Shown here piece after piece: positions 32,099 through 43,000 of a stretch of DNA of 64,000 bases (position 1 is its first letter; every line of letters starts with the position of its first letter). The stretch lies in the NCBI GenBank assembly GCA_951799405.1, contig OX637333.1, positions 10,849,960-10,913,959 of the forward strand, written 5' to 3'. The notes beneath the pieces are model-generated. The model searched no databases. It was not told the origin of the DNA and saw nothing but the letters and a program-made list of their open reading frames with translations. This DNA comes from Agapetus fuscipes (taxonomy: Eukaryota; Arthropoda; Insecta; Trichoptera; Glossosomatidae). The translations under genes were made by a program, and so were the position numbers.

Positions 32099-32639
32099 GA
32101 TGATCGACTATGTACCCTATGATGTTGATCCACTGTGTACCCTTTCAACAAATTTCTTTTGGGGCAGCAATTTATGTATTTCACTTTGTACAAAGTAATG
32201 GGGTAATGTTATAATGGAAGTAGGATTATTGTTAATGAGGATAAATGAATAACTTCTAGCCGAACTTCAATACTTTAAAAATTAGAAGACAACAAAGCGA
32301 AGCTTAATTTTTACTTTTGACTGTCAGAAACACGTTTTGTAACTCAGCAAAACCAAACTGCATTGAAGTAGGACTCTGTTTGGTTCAGACATGTTCAGAC
32401 ATGAGCACCATGCCAGGGTGTAAGCAATAGCCCTGTATAACTACTCATCTGGAAGAAACTGCCCTGATCCACTGTACCCACATGATCCACTGTTGCCACT
32501 TTGACCCTACATCACGGGTCATCTCAATGACTGACATCCAATGATAGATATGATAAAAACAGAACCTAATGCTTAAGCATCTTTTCAGCCTACCTTCACG
32601 ATACCACTCTGCTGAAGTATAACTGTAGTTATAGGCTTG

Positions 32640-32745
32640 CATGGCGGTTGACACTGCAGAGTTGCTTTCCAGGATCTGTTGCCGTGGTCTCTCAGGAAGT
32701 TTCCGCTATGTCTGCAAAGGGCTTCTTCAGTGTGATGATAATAAA
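32640..32745. repeat. Fragment related to the fold-back at 37068
   Basis: 'AGGATCTGTTGCCGTGGTCT' is shared with 37089-37110, followed by a similar 'GGGCTTCTTCAG' region. Only one arm is present. Confidence 0.5.
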
Positions 32746-33229
32746 ACTGTTATTGTGTGTATAACTAAATGGTCTGTTTTGAAAAGTACTTACTTATACA
32801 TTACAGAGCTTTTATAGAAAACATACTTTGTACAACATACATTTGTTCAGAATGCATTCCGGACAAATTCCACTGACAACAAAATTTTGATGTCATATTA
32901 TGGCTTGCTGGAGAAAAGGCAAACAAATATTTTGTCAATGGCTGTCAAGGACCAAGATCACATACAGAAGTGACATTTGCCCACCAAGAAAAAAAACATG
33001 TTTTCAAATTAGTGCTAAGTCTATTGTGTGCTTCTAAAAGTGTACCTTCTATAAATAAGTAGGTAAATATTTCTTAAAAAAAAATACCCATATGACTTAA
33101 TTATACATGAATTAGTTTTGCACAGATTCACAATTTGCACCTTTAGATTTTAATTGAGTAATAATAATTTCATAATTAGGGCTAATTTTTAATAAGTAGT
33201 AGGTACCCACCATTACCCACCATTATTGA

Positions 33230-33372
33230 CGTAGTCTGAAATGGAGGAATGAATTTGGGGAAGATACGGCTCAGCTCTTACTAGTTGGGACCTGCAAAGC
33301 AGCGTTTTAGGACAGAGGTTAAAGGAGGCCGAGGCTCGAGTTGCGCAAGTGCCACAGACAAAGAAGAAGATA
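33230..33372. repeat. Possible RTE-type 3'UTR remnant
   Basis: A GC-richer patch ('GGAGGCCGAGGCTCGAG') ending in 'AAGAAGAAGA', similar in style to RTE 3' ends. Weak. Confidence 0.3.
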
Positions 33373-33480
33373 CCATTATTTGTCAAAAAACTACAGTTAC
33401 ATAATCTGAATTCAATTAATAGAAACACGAACTGTTAATACAAATCGGTCAAAACTGTTAATACAAAATGATCAGTGTTA

Positions 33481-33680
33481 TGGCCGAGGGAGTCAAGTCG
33501 CTGTTCTGACTAGCGTATTCGAAACAGAATAACGTTGGTTCGAATCACGTCTGGCCCATTAACTATAACTACGACCTTGGTTCAACAGATGCCATTGCAT
33601 GCACACAAGCTTCTGGTTTCATATGAAGACCAGTCAAAATAAGTTGGTGAATTGCATTCCTTTCACAAATCTATTTTTAT
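33481..33680 (+). repeat. SINE-C, tRNA-derived (Ser/Leu-like head), sense
   Basis: Head 'GGCCGAGGGAGTCAAGTCGC' resembles the A-box region of class II tRNAs and 'GTTGGTTCGAATCACG' the B box. The body has 'TGCATGCACACAAGCTTCTG' and 'AAGTTGGTGAATTGCATTCC'. Other copies: 38384, 38750 and 44755. Confidence 0.8.
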
Positions 33681-33900
33681 TTAAATATATACATAGATGT
33701 ACATATCGATAAATCCACCATGAGATAAGTGAATTAAAATTATGGTTAATTATAGCGAACTGAATAAAGTTTTATACCTACTCAAATCTTTCAAATCTCA
33801 ATGCCAAGAAGTTATGTATGTTGTACAGGGTTGGTGGCAGCCAATGCAATGTTAAATAAATGGATCTAACCAAAATCTGTAGGTAAGTATTTAGGTACCT

Positions 33901-34885
33901 ATCTATAATCTATAATCTAAGTTGCAAGGATATATTCATTCAAAGCTCTCAGATGTATGCCCACAAACAAACACGTGTAGTTCGCGCTTACAAATGCTGA
34001 TTGTGTACTTACAAATAAAATCCAAACCTCAAATGAACATAAGCCCTGCAACTCTTGCCGACATTCCCTGAAACAGGGGTGACATTGGCAAAGTGAACCA
34101 TTTTTTACATTATGGGTGGTCAGCCTCATACCAACCTATAACTCAAGGAATACGAGTAAAAAATAACATTTAAGTATAAGAAAACAACAAAACCTTAAAA
34201 ATAAATCTATACAAAAACAAAAAAAAAAAAAAAAAAAAAAAAAAATGTCTTATGCAAAAAATGTAGCAAGCCAATAAACCAACATTAAAAATCAGCATTG
34301 CAGATTAGCCGCCACTTCTTTCTGTCCTTGCATACTTCTTTCATTTCATCCAGAGTCATAACCTTTTTCATACAAGTCCTCCTTTTATTATGACTCTGGA
34401 TATCCCATTCATTCGCTATTTCAGAGATTTGATCCTTCCATACTTTTCTCGGTCTTCCTCTACCACGACATCCATCTATTCTAGCAACATATAAGTTTTC
34501 TTCGTCAATCTTTCATCACTCATTCTCTCCAAATGCCCGAACCATCTTAACATGCTTCTTTTAATCTTCACTTTCACACTTTCCCTTACACCACATTCTT
34601 CTCTTCCAAAATCATTCCTCACCCTGTCACTTCGTTTTTTCCCAATCATACTTCTTAGATAGTCCATTTCTACTGTATGGACTTTACTAATTTCCCTTTC
34701 ACTCACCGTCCAGGCTTCACTTCCATACATCAAGGTTGGCACTAGTATACCACCGTGCACCGCCAATCTAACATTTTTTGAGAGATTTTGGTTCCTGGCG
34801 ATGCAAGCGGTCGCACCCAGTACACACCTGCCTTTCATTATTCTTCTTTCAAATTCACCGGCCATTCTTCCATCTTTTTCAAACT
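33901..34885 (-). mobile_element. L270 LINE, 5'-truncated, antisense (3'UTR plus RT C-terminus)
   Basis: The tail 'ATAATCTATAATCTAAGTTG' and a full 3'UTR are followed by a ~28-base A run at 34217-34245 and the coding end, with a minus frame 34476-34865 ('VPTLMYGSEAWTVSE', 'MDYLRSMIGKKRSDR', 'WFGHLERMSDERLTK'). It is close to the copy at 48148, hence young. 5'-truncated after 'RMAGEFERR'. Confidence 0.9.
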
Positions 34886-35019
34886 TACTTACCTACATAC
34901 ATCAAAATCAAGGTATCGCAATTGTTTATTGAAATCATGCATCAAGTTTTATCCTCTGTTGTCCATCATTCTTAGTGGACACCTTTTTCTGAAAATCTTG
35001 GGCATAGCATTACATAGGT

Positions 35020-35635
35020 CAGTGTTCCGCAAACTTTTTGTGTTCAAAGTACACCTATCAAATCAAAAAAATTTAGAGGTACCTACACCAAAGAAAAAAG
35101 CAATGACTAAGTATTTAATATTTATTTATTACTAAAATCAATATACCTAATATGAAAAGATGTTTAGTGAGAAATGTGAGCCTGTTTAACTGAGCACAGG
35201 CGATCAAAATTTGGAGCAATCGTTGATAAGGCTGCTCTCATCTCTTCATTGATCGTCCTCAGGCGCTCTCTTTTTTTCGATCCCAATTCGCATAATTAGG
35301 TTGTGGAAAATCGTAATAGAATTGCAACAGCACGCTTTGAAAGCAGTGGATACTTATTTTTTATATGCAACCAAAAACGTGCTACCTCTACTTTGGAAAA
35401 TTTTAGTTGTAATGGCCGATCAGTTTTTAACTCCATGAATTCTTCCTGCTCGTTTATCAGTAAATGTCCAATGGACATGTTATCCGAGAATGGATTTCGT
35501 ACCCAGTCCATAGGTTGCAGGTCACACTTAGGAAAATAACAGTCATCTTAACAACATCTTGACTTTTTTCCGCGGCACACCAACTGATGACCACAGTACA
35601 CCAGTGTGCCGCAACACACGCTTTGCGGAACACTG
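35020..35635. mobile_element. hAT element with transposase C-terminal remnant
   Basis: Starts 'CAGTGTTCCGCAAA', ends 'TTTGCGGAACACTG' (perfect inverted ends), with 8-bp target duplication ACATAGGT on both sides (35012-35019, 35636-35643). Length 616 bp. Confidence 0.93.
35296..35511 (-). pseudogene. hAT transposase C-terminal dimerisation-region fragment
   Basis: The 71-codon minus frame contains 'NPFSDNMSIG', then 'ARFWLHIKNKYPLLSKRAVA', the FW...YP..S..A pattern of the hAT C-terminal region as in ZBED/FAM200-type proteins. The N-terminal catalytic parts are absent, so it is an internally deleted, non-autonomous element. Confidence 0.8.
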
Positions 35636-35643
35636 ACATAGGT

Positions 35644-36940
35644 GGTTGAAATAAATAAAGATTTGGGCAAATCCGCTGCTCCCCTGCCTAGCAAGTAAAT
35701 AGTCTCTATAGACTGCAAGTAAAAATCCACCATCACTATAGAGACCAAAGATCACTGCTACTGTAACCAGCTGAATTCTACCAGAAAAATTATGAACTAT
35801 TAGTAAAGTTTCCACAATTTCTAGACATTTTTTTAATTGCATTGGGGATTATAATTTTTTTAAATTGCAATGGGGATTATAAAAGGAATCCGAGTGATTT
35901 GAACTCCCTTGGGAAGAAAAAAAAACCTAAAATACAGACCCCCTTGTTTCCTGATCTAATGGACTCAACCCAAATTATATAGACATTCAAATTGTGACGT
36001 TGCATGGCCAGTTTGCTAGGGAAAAGGCAAACAAATATTTGTTACCATTGTCACATACACATGTGATCAGTGACGTTTTTAGCACTACCAGCGCCCTGGC
36101 CGAATTTTTTTTCTGTGCGAGGCCCCATCTGTGCTAGGCACCGCTAAATATTTTTTTTTGTAATTTTTGTTCTTCTGTTCTCTTCATAATTTATCTGCAG
36201 CTTGTAGGTGTATGAACCAGCATATACATATTGTGTATGCGCATGAAGAGTGGACTGAAATCTTCACAGTTTATTTTTAAAACTTTTATAAGCTTTGCTC
36301 AAAACTATGACTGCAGATTGAAGAATATTGTGAAAATTTGGCAAATGAAAAAAAAACACCTAAAAAGCAATGTAGGTTCTTTTTAATAACTAAATAATAA
36401 TAAAATGTTAGTTAATATTTTTCATTAACTTACGATTATTATTGATTAAAAATAAATAGATACCTACTTACATTGGTATTTCTCCAATTTAAATACATTA
36501 TTGTGCACTGGTATCACCATAATGGCAGCTGATCGCTGAAAGTTTGAAGTATTGAGGTTATGTTTTGATTTCTACATTTTCATTTCGATCATTCATCGCC
36601 ACCTTTAATTTTTACTCCAATAAAATCATAGAAAAGCAAATATAAAAACTTGCTTCTCGTCATTCAAAATTGTTTATTAGCTGCCATTAAAAAAAAAAAA
36701 AAAAGACCAATGTCAACGGGCGATTACCCAATACTATTTGGATTGCTTAATCATTTTTGGAAACAATTGCTGGGAGTCGTGTCGCGTCGTGATGTTGCGT
36801 CTATTTCTGATTCGACCGCCAAATATTTGTTCCAATTTGATCGACCGAACGCACTTGTATGGTGAATCGAAGTTAAAATAATTAATGAACGTTTTATAAG
36901 TGGAAAGGCAGTGTTTGTCTGTTGGCCTGGGGCCCCCAGA
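35644..36940. other. No gene seen
   Basis: AT-rich sequence with poly-A runs (36681-36700). A block near 35990-36075 ('GAAAAGGCAAACAAATATT') is shared with 32915-32960. No domain or splice-consistent exon was recognised, although an upstream exon of gene 2 could hide here. Confidence 0.4.
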
Positions 36941-37008
36941 GTCCCGGGATGGCGCCTGGCATGGACGAGATCATCTTCAGAGCCACGGAAGGGCTGGAAC
37001 TGATGCAC
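36941..37008 (+). CDS. Gene 2 exon 1 (first recognised)
   Basis: Acceptor-like 'GGGGCCCCCAG', donor 'GTATGT'. It encodes 'SPGMAPGMDEIIFRATEGLE' and so on. It may instead be the first coding exon, starting at ATG 36952. Confidence 0.6.
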
Positions 37009-40000
37009 GTATGTATAACAACATACCTATAGTTGAATTGAAGTTTTAGACTTACACGGCCGGCTGTTGATGCTGGAAAATTACTTTCCTGGATCTGTTG
37101 CCGTGGTCTGTAGGAGCTGGAGCTTGCCGATGTTTCATCTCTTCGCCTTCACGCTGAAGAAGCCCATCGTAGACATGGGCGAAACGTCCGGAAGCTCCAG
37201 CTCCTACAAACCACGTCAACACATTCCGGAAAGCAACTCTCCAGCATCCATACTTATTGTTGTTGGATGTATAAGTTGGTACGAGTGCTGATCACCCATA
37301 CTTTTTTCTGCCCTTGCATATCTCTTTAATTTTTTCAAAATTCATCACGTTCTTCATACATACCCTTCTCTTATTCTCACTCTGCAGGTTCCACTCTTTC
37401 GCAATCTTACCTATTTGGTATTGCCTTGGCGGTATTTTATTTTGGGTTTGAAGTAATCACCAAAATAGAAAAATCCTTTCTGACACGCAAAAAAAAAACG
37501 CAACTAAGCTACGCATATAGTGTAACTTCTTGCCGCGTTATCCCCGAAGGGGTCGCATGTGGCGAGTTGAACCTATTTATTTTTACAGGTAAGGGGGCGG
37601 CCTTACGCTCACCACTTCAGTTGAAGTTGGGGTTTCCCAGTTCCCGATGAGCTGGTACTCATTTCTTGTGAAGGCTGAGTAAACCTTGCCGGTATTGTTT
37701 TGGGGTTTGAAATAAACACCGAAACGGAAAATCATTTCTGACACCCTCGGTGAGGTTCGAACCCGAGCTCACGGCATGGAATGCAAGCACTCTGCCAACT
37801 GAGCTATCGACCGGACACACTTGGTGGGAATCAAACACTAATCCTCGGCATAAAATACAAGCACTCTACCAACCGAGCAATCGACTAAACCTCGGAATGT
37901 CATTTGAAATTTCGATGTTATATTGTGTAAGCTGAAGAAGCCCATCACAAATATGGGGGAAAGTCGCAGCTCCGTGAAAGCCTACAACTTTTATTCAATA
38001 AACACTAATAGCATTGGTCTGCAACAGAATAACAATGATATAACATATTTCAGATGCATCTAGCTGCTGGAGCAACACAAGCCAAGGACTACATAGTTCA
38101 CATCCATCAAGTAGTCTTACAAGTAAGTCACAGCCTACTTCACATTACATGAATACTATCATCATCATCATATGCGCTTCAACCCGTTGTGAGTCCTAGC
38201 CTCCTCAATGAGTTGCTTTCATCTTGCTGTCTCCGTCACCTCTCCTTGCCGATTGGTGTAGCCATAAGTGCCTTTCCACCCATTGCTCCATCTCTGCTTT
38301 GGCCTTAGACACTTAAGAGTAAATAATTTCTCATGTTGATGCATTGTTAATTCTTTAATTCTGTATTTTTTTTAATAGATTTGTGAAGAGGTATGCAACT
38401 TACCAACCTATTTTGTCTGGTGGATGTATTCATGCGAAAGCAGAAGCTTTTGTGCGCTTCTGTTGAACCAGAGTCAAAGTTATGGTCAAAAGGCCACGCG
38501 TGAGTCGAACCAGCATTATTATGTTACAAATACGCTAGTCAAGAATAGGGTCTTAACCCTCGGCCATAACACCGACATCTTCATACAATTCAAACAGTTC
38601 ATGGTTGTACCTATTTTACCAGACTGCTTTTTCACTTTTTAACTTTCACCTATGATATTATCATTCCCTAGTTATTATCCAAATTCCTAATCTAAAAAAA
38701 AGTCTCAAAAAAATAATTCTAATCAGTATTTCAAGTGATGCCCCATTTTAGAATAAATTCATGAAGAGGAATGCAATTTATCGCCCTATTTTGCCTGGCC
38801 AGAAACATGCAATAACATTATAAAGTAATCATTTATTTGTTTATTTTAATTCATTATTCATTGTCGAATGAAGTCTGTTTGAACCAGAGCTATAGTTATG
38901 GTCAAGAAGTTCAACGGGAATTGAACCAGCGTTGTCTTATTTCAAACATGCTTGTCAAAATTACTGTCTAGACCTCTTTGCCATAGCACAGACTTTATAT
39001 TATGTATCAGCTCTATCGCAAAAGACACAAGCTGATGGCATTTTAACTGATGTATATTTGAAATAAAACATTTAAGCGGTCCCCATACGTGCAATATTAT
39101 TGCGCAATATGTTTGTTTTAAGGATATAACTGATCAAAAACACAAAATAATAATTTATTGTTGAATTTGGAAATCATTTGGTTCAATTACTCTCAGTTCA
39201 TTGAGTTTTTTTTCATCCCTAACAATAAACCACTGTTTGGCCTATTTTCTACCTTTCTACAAGCCCTTTCTCTTTGTTTTTGCACTCGCGGCCACAGCAA
39301 TTATGACGCAACATGCTTCACTTTCAGTCAACATGTAAACTTCATGAAGTTCTGGCAGGGACTGTTTGTACAATGTGGTTGAGGTTGTATTGAGACATAA
39401 AAACGTCATTTTTCGTGGTCGAGAGGATCAAAAGACTGTTATTTCAACAAAGGTGTTTGAAATAAGACAAAGCTAATTAGATTCTCATCGGGCTCTTTAA
39501 TCATAACATGTTATTGCATTATTATAAATTAGTAATAATCCATTACAAATAAAAGGAAATCAATAATTACCTGATGATGTACGAGGGCTGTATGATAAGT
39601 ACCCGTGTTAGGTAAGAAAACACATTATTTTATTATTTATTGTTCCTCAACATATTCTCTTTTAAGCACGATACATTTAGTCCAGCGTTATTCTAACTTG
39701 TTAAGGCCATCCAAAAATGATGATTTCTCGACCTCCGCAAAACAGGCCTTTGTTTCGGCGCTGAATTCCTAGATTGACAAAATCGCTTTCCGCTTAGCCA
39801 TTTCTTTACATTTGGAAACGAAAAGTAATTATTGCATTGGGCCAAATCTGAAAAATAAGGTAGATAAGGTAGCAATACGTAGCGTAATTTGACCAGTTTT
39901 GCTGTGGCGATTGCGGACGAGTCAGCAGGTGCGTTGTCATGGTGAAAAAGGATTATTTTTCGCCAAGTAGGCCCGTTTTTTTTTATCATGTCAGCATTGA

Positions 40001-43000
40001 ATCGGTCCAAAAAATCAGAAAAGGACTGCCCCATGATTGCCTTCCCTTCTTTAAATAGTCAATGAAGATGATCCCTTGCGAATCCCAACTAAGGGTGGCC
40101 ATGACTTTTCCAGCCAATGGAAACGTTTTCGCCTTCTTTGGAGCAGGTGCGTCTGGTGAAATCCACTGTTATGGCAGTTCTTAATTTCTGGTGTGTAATG
40201 ATGGATAATATAATGGTTAGATATAGGTTTAAAAACCAAATAAAAGACTGTAGAAGTTATCCCGTTCCCGAAATAGATAGTGATCATAATATGGTAATGG
40301 CCAAAAGTCTTCTAAAACTGAAAAAAATAAAAATAATTTCAAATGGGATACAAAACTATTAAAGTTAAAAGAAGTCAATGACACTTTTAGAGAAAAGACA
40401 CAAGAATGCCACCTAATGGAAGAGGAGAATGTGAATACGATCTGGGAAGAGATAAAGTCGAAGATAAAAACTACGGCAGAGGAAATTGTAGGCAAGGAAA
40501 GACCCCAAGCAAGAAAGGAATGGATAACTGATGAAATTCTAAATATGATAAAAGAAAGAAGAGAGCTCAAAAATGATAGAAGAGCTGAATCACAAGAGAA
40601 ATACAAAGTGCTAAGAAATAAAATAAACAGAGAGTCAAGAATTGCAAAAGAAACATACTACCAGAATAACTGCAAAAAGATAAATGACGACCTCAAGAGA
40701 GGAAATGTAGAAAAAGCTCACGCAGCGGTGAAAGATTTCTTTGGGATGAGAATTGGAAAGGGCAATGCAATAGAAGGAGAAGACGGCAAAATTCTTTTTG
40801 AAAATGACCAAATAGGAGAGCGATGCAAAGGATATCTCGAAATGTTGTACAATGGCAAGGGTAATATTGACAGCGAAACATTGATAGAAAGAGAAAATGA
40901 GGTAGACGAGGATGATCTGGGAGATCCAATCATTAGAGAAGAGTTTGACCTCGCACTAAAAAAACTCAAAAACGGTAAAGCACCCGGAATCGATGACGTC
41001 CCAGCCGAACTAATTAAATCAGCAAGAAAAGTAACCACAGATGCCCTGTTTAGAATGATACAGACAATATATAAAACTGGAGAGATACCAGCGGACTTCG
41101 AGAAATGCCTAATTGTCACATTACCAAAGAAGGCAGGTACGACAAAGTGTGAACAGCACAAAACTCTCAGCCTAATATCCCATGCCTCAAAAATATTGAC
41201 TAATATCATTCTGAAGAGAATAGAACCAGAAGTAGAGAGCATTCTTTCCAGAGACCAATGTGGCTTCAGAAGAGGTGTAGGAACCAGAGAAGCAATACTG
41301 TCTTTACGAATGCTACTAGAAAAGAGAATAAAAAGAAATCAAAACACGTACATCGCATTTATAGACCTGGAGAAAGCCTTTGACAAAGTAGAATGGAGAA
41401 AATTCTTCGAGATTTTGAAGAAAATTGATATCAAATACAGAGATAGACGTATAATCCAGGTGCTATACAAGAATGAGACCGCCATAATCAGATGTGACGA
41501 TGACACAAAGGAAGCTTATATAAGACAAGGGGTAAGACAGGGATGCGCTCTGTCACCTCTTCTATTTAACGCTTATATACAAAGTGCGATCGATGACTTG
41601 CGAGAAAGAATGAGCCACAAAAAAGGTGTAAGGATACACGGTGAAAAGGTGGTTATGATAAGGTTTGCTGACGATATTGCTATATATATATATATGAGGA
41701 TAATTTATTTAATTAAAAATTAATACATGACAAAAGAGCGCCGTTTTTGTGTATGTCACACCTCAAGGGCCCTCCTAATCATGAATGAGATATTTTAAAA
41801 AGGTGCTGTTTGAGTGCTTTCTTAAAAATGCCAACAGATTCCGAAACCCTCACTCCGGGTGGCAGTCTGTTCCACTCCACTGGTCCCGCAAACCGGAAAG
41901 CGCGATCCCCAAAATTAGTGCATATTTGACGGCGAGGCTGCACCAACCTGACAGCTCGACACCCCGCTGACCTAAGTGTCCGCCCCCTCACACTCACCTC
42001 AACGGGGGAAAACATGTCTGCCAGATATGATGGAGCCAAACCATTTAGGGCTTTAAATACCATCAAACACACACGGTAGACCACCCTCTCAGGAAAACGA
42101 AGCCAATGTAGTTCTTTCAACAGCGGAGTGATGTGAGAGAATTTGGACATCCCGAAGATCAGTCTTGCGGCCGCATTCAAAACAGACTGAAATCTGTTCA
42201 GTTGCTTCTTTGACTGGCCGATATAAAGTGTGGAACAATAATCAATTCGGGACATCACAAAAGCACTCACCAATGTTTTAACCACACCCGGCGGTAGACA
42301 CCTCCTGATAGCCCTTATTTGGCGTAGGCCAAAAAATGAAGCGGCTATTGTTTTGTCAACCTGCTCCTCCATTGTGAGATTCCGATCCAGCATAACTCCC
42401 AAAAGTCTCACAGAGTTAAAAGGCTGGATCAAACCTCCCCCAATGGAGAGAGGTACCCCATTATCCAGGAGGTGATCGCGCCTGGATGTGGCCGACCACA
42501 TAAGTTCGGTCTTGTTGGCATTGAGGATAAGGCCGTTTTGCTTCATCCACCCACCCACCTCCATGATGCAAGCAGACATCCTGCCTTTAAGGTCTTCAGT
42601 CTCGTTGGGCCGACACTGAGAGTAAATCTGCCAATCATCAGCATAAGAATGAGCAGAAAGGCCGTACTTTTCGACTATACTCTCAATGTCGGCTGTGTAA
42701 AGTAAAAAAAGGACCGGACCCAGCACGGACCCCTGCGGAACCCCAGAGGTGAGTGAGTAGACAGGTGAGACATCATCACAAATACGTACCGCCCTCTTGC
42801 GACCTACCAGGTAGGAGGTCATCCACTCCAGGGCCCCATTTCTCAAACCATACGAGCCCTCCAATCTATTTATCAGTATATCATGACTAACAGTGTCGAA
42901 AGCCGCACTCATGTCCAGAAGTGCCAACAAAGCAAGATTGCCCTGCTCCATTGCCGATATCATATCAGACGTGACCTTGAGCATACCAGTTTCTGTAGAG

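Larger units (their letters stand above)
31593..32507. mobile_element. TA-flanked MITE with iterated GATCCACTGTGTACCC motif
   Basis: The ends are 'GGGTCAGTGTGGCAACAGTG' on the left and its near reverse complement on the right ('CACTGTTGCCACTTTGACCC'), with TA on both sides. The motif 'GATCCACTGTGTACCC' or its complement recurs at about 31605, 31776 (as a palindromic pair), 32100-32140, 32466 and 32484. It carries a nested SINE-B fragment. It falls ~130 bp after the transporter stop, so it probably lies in the 3'UTR or just beyond. Confidence 0.75.

Noticed and set aside
40416..41723. Full 435-aa frame as one protein
   Set aside because: The last ~10 codons come from the nested L2-like LINE; the true RT continues at 43050.
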